Origin: Dichomitus squalens LYAD-421 SS1
Taxonomy: Eukaryota > Basidiomycota > Agaricomycetes > Polyporales > Polyporaceae
Direction of reading: 5' to 3'
Length of the DNA stretch: 64,000 nt
Assembly: GCF_000275845.1 (NCBI RefSeq)
Contig: NW_006766889.1
Coordinates: 606,775-670,774 of the forward strand
Positions 57,450 to 64,000 of the stretch are shown here, piece by piece (the stretch's first letter is position 1; each line of letters opens with the position of its first letter). The notes under the pieces are model-generated. The model had not been told where the DNA came from and did not search any database. It saw only the letters and a program-made list of their open reading frames with translations. The position numbers and the translations under genes were made by a program.

Positions 57450-58680
57450 CTAGAGCTCTGCCCGGAAATATCCGTACTTGTTAGACAAGCCTTCACTGAA
57501 CGCCTCCGATCGCATAGCTTTCACCTGATCCCGCCATCTCTCTACCAGGAGCCCTGAGAACTCGCTGTCGCAGTAAGTGGCCGCCGCAGTATCGAACTCG
57601 GCACGCGGCATCTCCCTGCGGTACTTGGAATTCCGATCGGGGCATGCGCGCTCCATCTCGACGTACACCTTCCAAGCCGTCTTTGGTCTCATGTGATGCT
57701 CCAAAACATTCGTTGAGGGATCCGTCTTCGTTCGTCACGTACCCCTCGCGCAGTGGCTGCGCATCGTGCGCAGGCGGTGTATTCGGAAGGAGAGCTGACA
57801 CCCTTTTGAAAGGGAAAGGCGGACGATAAACAATGTTGGACAAGGTTCCGTGGGAATACACGTTCAAGGACCATATCATCGTGGTGGATGACCGAATGTT
57901 CGCGAGGGGATTGCGGGGAGTCGCCAGCGGCCAGGGGAGACAAGCGGGAGCAAGAGCGCGAGCCTCTTAACCCATGTTTGCGTACTGCAGCCGACTCTTG
58001 ATCGCCATCATCGTTGGACGAGTGGGACGTATCTGGTGCATTGACCTGTACAAGAGCGAACCGAGCCGAAAGCCAACCGTGACTAGAGGCGAAGGGTGCG
58101 CGTGAGACGTACTGACCAAACTGCTTGTCCCAGTGATGTCCTCGGGAAATAGGCATCTATACGATACGCCGGACAGTCGACGACTCTCTGGCATCTTGCC
58201 AACGCCGCACTTGACGAGCTACTGTTTCACGTCCCAAAACATTTTAGACCACAGGTCGTCCGGAGTCTTCCCCGGTCAGCGCTCCATGAGTATCCATTCG
58301 AAACCCAGCTCGTGATCCCCTGCGTGCGCAACAGCGCTATATGCGATAACGCGCAGGACGGAACCCGTCACGAGCTTATGGAACAACGCCATGGTAGCGA
58401 CCTCGCTAAGCGTCTTGTAGCGCGGTTTGAGCGGACATGCGACGCACACGAGTCGGCAAGCGAAGCGACCTGGTATAGCACGAGGAGCGCCCCTTGAGCG
58501 AATGGCTCTGGGGTGCAGGATGATTGGTCGCAGATATGCAGATGCTTCCGCGCAATCGTCTTGGTGGCTTCAAGAAGGCTCCGTCCGCCGCCGGGAGCAC
58601 ATTACCCTAGAGACTCCAGGCCCAATTTACGTACGATGCCCTGTCGAGGATGTCACGGTCAGCCACGCAGCGACAGTCAA
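57450..58680 (-). pseudogene. Aminoglycoside-phosphotransferase (APH) family kinase, decayed
   Basis: Minus-strand pieces follow the order of basidiomycete APH/choline-kinase-like proteins. They are LSEVATMALFHKLV, HELGFEWILMER then PGKTPDDLWSKMFWDVKQ, WLSARFALVQ, the catalytic HHDDM (57872-57886), NVYSHGTLSNIV, EGYVTNEDGSLNE, and WKVYVEMERACPDRNSKYRR in the tail. Damage is plain: an in-frame TGA at 58276-58278, a TAG at 58219-58221, a frame change directly after HHDDM, and another after SLNE, none with splice sites. The DWE metal-binding motif expected after SNIV reads YRPP. Intact members phosphorylate small hydroxyl compounds; this copy should be inactive. Confidence 0.7.
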
Positions 58681-58904
58681 ATGAAAAGGAGAGGAAGCAG
58701 CAGGCGAAGGGCTTGGGCATCGATTGCGGAAACTGCCGAACGACAGGCAGACGTCGAAGTCATATCAGCGTCCAGTGCAGTTTACTACACAACACGTTGA
58801 CATTCGGTCGTGCTCTACACGGCCAACAAGGACTTATTACACGCGCGAACGGATGCGCACCCATATGTTACCATCGCTGAACATTCGATCTATCTCGCTT
58901 CATC

Positions 58905-60440
58905 TCAGACGTTCAGGCTGCGATAAACGCGGCAGTGGACTCTGCAATCGATGTGTCAACATGGCGATTATTCTCGCAGCAAAGCGATGTGCGCACCTGT
59001 CTTCCAGAAGCTCTCCGACAGAGTCAGACATTCTGCATTCAGACCACGTTTCGACGTCCCATTTGCACCAGCCCCATCCATCCTTGATCTGTAGTTGTCA
59101 ATCAGCCACACTCTGACGTGGAATATCATGGGACATCGCATAGCCTCACCTCGGGGCGGTTGTGGGGAGCGAGAACAACTAGCCATCTTGCCTTCGTGCT
59201 GGTCAATATGATATATCAGTCATTGTTATCTCTTCTCAGCGTCACGCAATCGACCAGAAGTCCGCGTACCTCAATTCCCACAACAATGCGAAGAGCTCAG
59301 ACGGCTTCTCAATCAGGTGTAGCGCGAACGAACATATCACCATCTCTATGATATCCAGATCTCCGCTGCTGCTGCTGCTCGTCGTGCTTCTCAAAGTCAA
59401 AGATGAGTGCCCGTGGAGCGAGCTCTCAGGTGATATCTCCGGCGGGTTGTTCGGCTTCGGCGCGCCGACGGGTTTGGATGCGATCTCAGGGAGCTTGCCC
59501 TCAGCTATGTCTTTGAAGGAAAGCGGGTGTGCGTAAAGAGAGGTCCGAGTATGGAAGGCTTGCTCCGTATACTACCACGCTATGAGACCACGGAAACGAT
59601 ATCAAACAGGAACGGTGATACTCACCGGATCGGCAGCAAGGATACACGGCATTGGCATGTCAGGTCCGATAGGCTGAATCCGACGGGCTTGCACGATGGG
59701 CGATGTATGCGCTGCCTCATCCTCGGAATCTGAGCTTTCACCTTTGCGACTGCCTTGGCGGGCGTTGAACGCGGCACGACCGTCTCTCCACCATTCCAAT
59801 ACAGCTAGAGTGGCTTCACCGCTGACTCGGATAGCGGTTAGCTTGTGATGACAACTGGAGAGTCGCGTCGTTCACCTGCCTTGATGGGGAGGTCAGCCGG
59901 AGAACAAGAAGGAGAAGAGCAGGCCAGACGAACCACAAGCCATGTCGAACACTTGGAACTTCTTCCCTTCGACATGTGGTTGCCTCATTCTCCACCATCT
60001 ACATTTCGACGATGCGATGAAAAACGCAGACTGTCAAGCAAAAACTGACGCACCGGTTCAGCCATGAGTACAGACAACTCTTGACACCTGGAAAATGAGG
60101 GTTGCGATATGTCGCGCCGACTCTTTTGTAATACTAGCAGCAATAGGGACAAACACATGTACGTTCATGATCAGGCATCAGCAGTAAGCGTAGGCGACAG
60201 GACTAACCTCGTCCACCCCATGCTCGGTGTGGTTGTCGATCCCAGCAGGCTCGCGGTTGCCCCTGGACATCCCGCCTTTTGTCTGTTCGAAGATATCGCG
60301 CAACAGTTTGGCAATATATCTCGGGGCCGGCTACGGCGTGTTTAGGGTCGTATCTGAAGGCCGTCCTGGTGTGGGACAATGTTCTTATGTAGTAGACAGG
60401 TCCAGAAACCCAGGGGAAATGCAACACGGAGTATGAGAAG
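58905..60440 (-). CDS. Class I SAM-dependent methyltransferase, 5' end unresolved
   Basis: The minus-strand exons join well except at the start: IAKLLRDIFEQTKGGMSRGN, KKFQVFDMACGSGEATLAVL (motif I, interrupted by an intron), QARRIQPIGPDMPMPCILAADP, YTEQAFHTRTSLYAHPLSF, KDIAEGKLPEIASKPVG, DIIEMVICSFALHLIEKPSE, LSTKARWLVVLAPHNRPEI, KDGWGWCKWDVETWSECRM, and a last exon VHCRVYRSLNV ending at the TGA 58905-58907. The exon before IAKLL would be AFRYDPKHAVAGPEIY in a different frame, with no intron between and no in-frame ATG found. Either a one-base deletion has hit the 5' end or a distal exon is missed. A poly-Ser run (TTSSSSSGD) is coded by a CTG/CTC repeat on the plus strand. The substrate is unknown. 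Confidence 0.65.
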
Positions 60441-60703
60441 AGAAAAAAGGGCGCCAGGAGTTGTGGTGACCGTCTTACGGCAACAGGACGCAGGCTTGCG
60501 CGGATGTCATGTCCAGGTACGCGCTATGCCGGCGGGAGAGAGCTGGGGCAAATCCCCAGCTGGGCGGCCGCCACGGCCGTCGGGAACGGCTTACCGACTC
60601 ACGCCATCTCGTGTCTTTACATTCTTCTCATCCTCGTGAACGCGCATTCACAAATCACTCTTACCCTCCTTACGTCGAGTTCGACGCTTGTATATACTAC
60701 ACG

Positions 60704-61624
60704 ATGACCTCTTACGTGCTCAAAGCGCATGAGGAACGGGGCGCTCTCCCGGAGTCGTGGAGGGTGCATCCGCGCTGTCCTTTTTGCGATATTCTACATG
60801 GCAAGAGCCTCGCGTACAAGGTATACGAGGACGACAAGACGATTGCTATCCTAGGTCCTCTCCAGCCTTTCTGAGACGGTGAGCTCCCCTTGCTGACATC
60901 GCAACCCGTGTCCTTCGACTTGAAACGTTATGCACGCTGGCTCGATGTGACCTGGCAACCTGGATAAATGCGCGCTGTGGACGCAGATATCGCACCCCTG
61001 CGGCCTGGACACACGCTCGTGATACCGAAGCTGCATATACCGCGCGTGTCAGAACTACCGGACGAGTTCGCAGCGGCATGCGGTTTGGTCGTCTCCAAGG
61101 TCTCGCGCGCTATTGCCGGAGGTTCGTCCTATATTCGTGTCCGATGCTCCTTGTTCGATGCCCTCAGCGGCGCACACGATTGCAGTTTTGTGGAGCTGCC
61201 CTTAGTTCTTGTCCAGGAGAAGTGACTCGGCTGATACATGTGAAACACCTGCAGCCCTGCAAAATACATCCCTGAACGTAGTGTGTAACCAAGAATATGC
61301 ACAGGCTGTTCCGCACGTAAGTTCTTCCCATCGCTTATTGACTTTGATAAAAGTGCTGGCTGACTGAAATCAAACCGGGGGTGCCTTCTCATCCGCCGTT
61401 TGAAGGTCCACTACCACATCATTCCCGCTCCTCGGAGTGGTTCTAATCCGGGTGCGAGTGCAAGCACAACCCCTGGTGCAGTAGGTGACACGGCCGAACG
61501 CCGTGATCGTGTGACGATGCCGCTCACGGAGCAGGAGATTCACTGGCGGGAGTTGGAGGTCCGAAGTCAGTTGGATGAGGGCGACGCCATGCGACTTGTA
61601 GAGAGCATCCGCGCCCATCTGTAA
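60704..61624 (+). CDS. HIT (histidine triad) domain protein
   Basis: Four exons give about 170 residues. The start MTSYVLKAHEERGALPESW leads to HPRCPFCDILHG and the HIT fold: YKVYEDDKTIAILD, IAPLRPGHTLVIPKLHIPRV and LNVVCNQEYAQAVPHVHYHI. The HxHxH triad is created by splicing CAC to GTCCAC at the last intron. HIT proteins hydrolyse or transfer nucleotides (AMP-lysine or dinucleotide substrates) through the middle histidine. A C-terminal extension of about 60 residues is Ser/Thr/Pro-rich, then charged and helical (PLTEQEIHWRELEVRSQLDE). The intron after exon 1 is longer than usual (about 127 nt) and begins GTCCTC, a weak donor, so the exon 1/2 joint is the least certain part. Confidence 0.78.
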
Positions 61625-63177
61625 GTAATACCAGCTGTCTCCAGATGCAAGGCAGCGATCTCTAGACAACGAAGCCAATGGAGTGGGTCATATCAATCGC
61701 GCTAACATAGACTTGTCCCTATTGCGTGCTGAAGAAGTCATGCCGGACCTCGGTGTCGTCGGAAGACCACCTAGGACCGGAGGGGCATGGACCATTGTGG
61801 GCTGATCCGAGTCTGCTTTCTACAGTCGACCCGGGTCCACGTTGAGAGGCGAGTCTTCCACGGTCAGAAATCGTGCAACACTACTGACAGGGGCAGTCAA
61901 CGTTCCGAAGACTTATCATGACCGTTCATGGAAAGCAGAGCGAACCACAGCAATGGAAGAGCACTCAAGGCTATCTGGGAAGACATAAGTTTTGCGCTGC
62001 CTCCACGTGATAGGCCATGTTCCATAGCAACGCTGTCGTTTGTATGGCAGGTGCCAGGTGGCCCGTTGCGGCTCCTCGACTGACCGAGTGCCGGAAAAAT
62101 CTGACAATCCTCCCTAAGTAGTTGGTATCGCTCCGGTGATCATTTCGTCGAACCCAGCAGACGGTAAGTAGCAAGCGTCATACGTTGAGTCGTTCGAAGT
62201 GGATGCTCTAGCCCGACCAGGTGGTCATGTGGTAAGGACTAGCACCAAGTGCCTAACTACCAGACGCCACACAGCACTGGGTCGGTGGTCGCTGTTCAAA
62301 TATCCGGCCTGCTCGGTGCTGACCTCGTTTCCAGAATCATGTATCCTAGAAAGGGTGCCTCCCGTTCCGACTATTCGTGGCAGCGTCCCTCGAGCTGGAA
62401 CTCCTGCAAAACGGTCTGCCATGACGTTCAGGATGCCTAGATTGTGATATGCTGACCCGACAACCGTACTCAGTTGACGGGTCCATTCTGGCTCTAAGTA
62501 TGGTCGTGTGGCCCCGAGGGCGTAAGATTGCACAAGCAGATACGTGGCTCAAAGCGACCTCCCGCAGCCAATAACTCCCGCAGCCAAGGACGAGGTACCG
62601 ATCATGTCAATGACAGTTACTGCCGATTGCGATTCATGCGTCCCGATGCCAAGCAGCCAAGCTATGCAGTGGAAGGTCGCGGCGCTTGCATCTATTAAGG
62701 TGCCACTTCCTTGACTGTCATGAGCACATCGAACCCTCAAGCTGATAGCAGAGCACGGGCTCCTTCGTATTCAGCAGCGTGCTCGTGCTCCACTTTCATA
62801 ATGCTTGCGTACGTTGACAAATTCCTTGCGGTGGCGGTGTGATGTCGGATGGTTGTACTGAGCTCCCAAGAGCGCAAAGTGTGCTCAACTCCCAGGTACC
62901 AATATATTAATGCGCGCCGGTGCCGACTAATTGCCCTCGACCGTCGCCCGTTGACAGCTTCGAACAGGACCTTACCTGGAATCTCGATTGTGGCGACTCT
63001 GGGCTCCGAGCGCTCGTCAGAGTTGCGCTTTGGAGTGCGTGACCCGGTTTCTTGGGCCGTTATATGCTCCTGATATTCTAGCTCGTCCCGTGTACGACCT
63101 CATCCGCCCCCTTGGCTTCTACGGCTCCGATAGCGCTGGGGTCATTGAGTTGGTGCGACGGTACTCCATGGGTCATT
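61625..63177. other. Intergenic, no gene seen
   Basis: About 1.5 kb without supported coding, repeats or RNA genes. The last 100 bp are presumably the leader of the DUF6533 gene. Confidence 0.45.
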
Positions 63178-64000
63178 ATGGGTGGAGCATCAGATCCCAA
63201 TGCCGCGGTGATCTCTGAAGTTGCAGAGCTGTATGTGCAGTTCGTCTATCTATTCACCTCATCTTACATGGCTGACTCTTCTCATCAGTACAACGACATT
63301 CGTACGTCTGTTATTCTTACCTCATTCGGCATCCGGTTATAGCCCTTCACTTGCAGTATGTCGGCGTCGCAAGTTTCACCGTTCTGGTATGGGACCACTT
63401 GGTAACGCTGTCGGACGAGGTATGCTATCACGTGAGTGAGTCTCTGGACGTTAGCTGACTTCGTTGCTTAGATCGAGTACGTTTGGAAGAGGAAGAAGAG
63501 CGCCCGTATGTGCCTCCGCGTTTCGACTTGGCCAATCGGCTGACAACTTCTTGCGTAGTCATTTATCTGTTCTTCTTGGTGAGTGCATTCTTTCTCTACC
63601 TCTTGGCCGTAGGTGTCACGAAGACTTCGCAGAACCGGTATATGACTCCCCTAGGCTTTTGTGTGAATCTGTTCGGTACGGGCACCCACTTGTTCGTGCT
63701 TTTCACACTTCCCTCTCTGATGGCTACTTGTAGCCTACTTTTCGAGCTATTTCACACCGGAAGTAAGGCTCATGTACCTCGTGTCCTCTTCCCAACCTGA
63801 AGTCGGTGTTTTAGACGTCAGTATATCTCCCTCCGCACAACAAGCCCTGCTCGTAGTCTCAATCAACGAACCAATAGGTGTCAGCATTTCGTTCGCTATG
63901 AAGGCACGATGACCCTCATGGGCATAAATGTGACGGCGCTGATGATGCTTCTCCGGATCTATGCGATCTACGAGGGACGGAAGCTTGTGGTGGCCCTAGT
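63178..64000 (+). CDS. DUF6533-domain membrane protein, cut by the window edge
   Basis: Exons from ATG 63178 read MGGASDPNAAVISEVAELTT, then YVGVASFTVLVWDHLVTLSDE, IEYVWKRKKSA, LIYLFFL, NRYMTPLGFCVNLF, AYFSSYFTPE and CQHFVRYEGTMTLMGINVTA, followed by LMMLLRIYAIYEGRKLVVAL. This is the DUF6533 signature: a YDHLxTLxxE-like helix, then WKxxxS, NRYxxP and a Cys-containing start of the fourth helix before LRxYAxY. Introns are about 50 bp with GTATGC/GTGAGT donors. Basidiomycetes encode many such proteins of unknown function. The 3' part, usually including two or three more helices and a hydrophilic tail, lies outside the window. Confidence 0.8.

Noticed and set aside
57830..57970. Plus-strand frame reading HIIVVDDRMF, at first taken as a glycosyltransferase
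   Set aside because: The minus strand at the same place carries the APH-family HHDDM motif in the correct gene order.
15983..60440. Biosynthetic gene cluster (P450, FAD enzyme, two methyltransferases, GSTs)
   Set aside because: The genes are spread over 44 kb with housekeeping genes between them, and no synthase (PKS, NRPS, terpene) is present.
1..64000. CRISPR arrays or bacterial operon features
   Set aside because: None seen, and the spliced gene structure is eukaryotic.

Overview
The window is nuclear DNA of a basidiomycete, most likely an Agaricomycete of polypore type. The evidence is genes cut by many 45-70 bp GT-AG introns with CTRAY-like branch sites, DUF6533/DUF6534 membrane proteins, Kre9/Knh1-like secreted proteins, a basidiomycete-type P450, F-box/LRR genes and an intron-bearing tRNA-Leu. 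All coding calls were made by hand-splicing between frames, so exon ends are predictions.

Layout. 1-12 kb: a DUF6534 membrane protein (1452-3618), three small BRI3-like proline/glutamine-rich membrane proteins (5178-5746, 6660-7276, 9133-9449), then a decayed PP2C phosphatase (about 9.9-11.1 kb). 12-28 kb: a gene-dense stretch with an Nha1-type Na+/H+ antiporter (+), an FAD oxidoreductase and a P450 (both -), a Kre9/Knh1-like secreted protein (-) and a 1,601-residue Rif1 homologue (+) with both PP1-docking motifs near its N-terminus. 28-41 kb: gene-poor. It holds an unidentified spliced minus-strand gene, an 858-bp non-autonomous Mutator-type element with a 9-bp target duplication, a second Kre9-like gene, a tRNA-Leu(CAG), an 89-residue cysteine-rich protein encoded by six exons (one of 11 nt), a fourth BRI3-like gene, and two damaged F-box/LRR genes on either side of it. 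41-51 kb: an MFS/SV2-type transporter, two tandem glutathione transferases, a GNAT acetyltransferase, and a kinesin with Kip2/Tea2-like motor motifs (-). 51-64 kb: a third Kre9-like gene (-), a SAM methyltransferase (-), an aminoglycoside-phosphotransferase-family pseudogene (-), a second methyltransferase (-), a HIT-domain protein (+) and a DUF6533 protein running off the right edge.

The core genes (antiporter, Rif1, transporter, GSTs, GNAT, kinesin, HIT) look intact and unrelated in pathway; I see no biosynthetic cluster. The stretches between them hold dispersed small-gene families with rigid exon architecture (BRI3-like x4, Kre9-like x3) and a set of decaying genes (PP2C, APH, two F-box). 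The least explained signals are the transposon end-hairpin with compensatory base changes, the BRI3-like family, and the cysteine-rich micro-exon gene.
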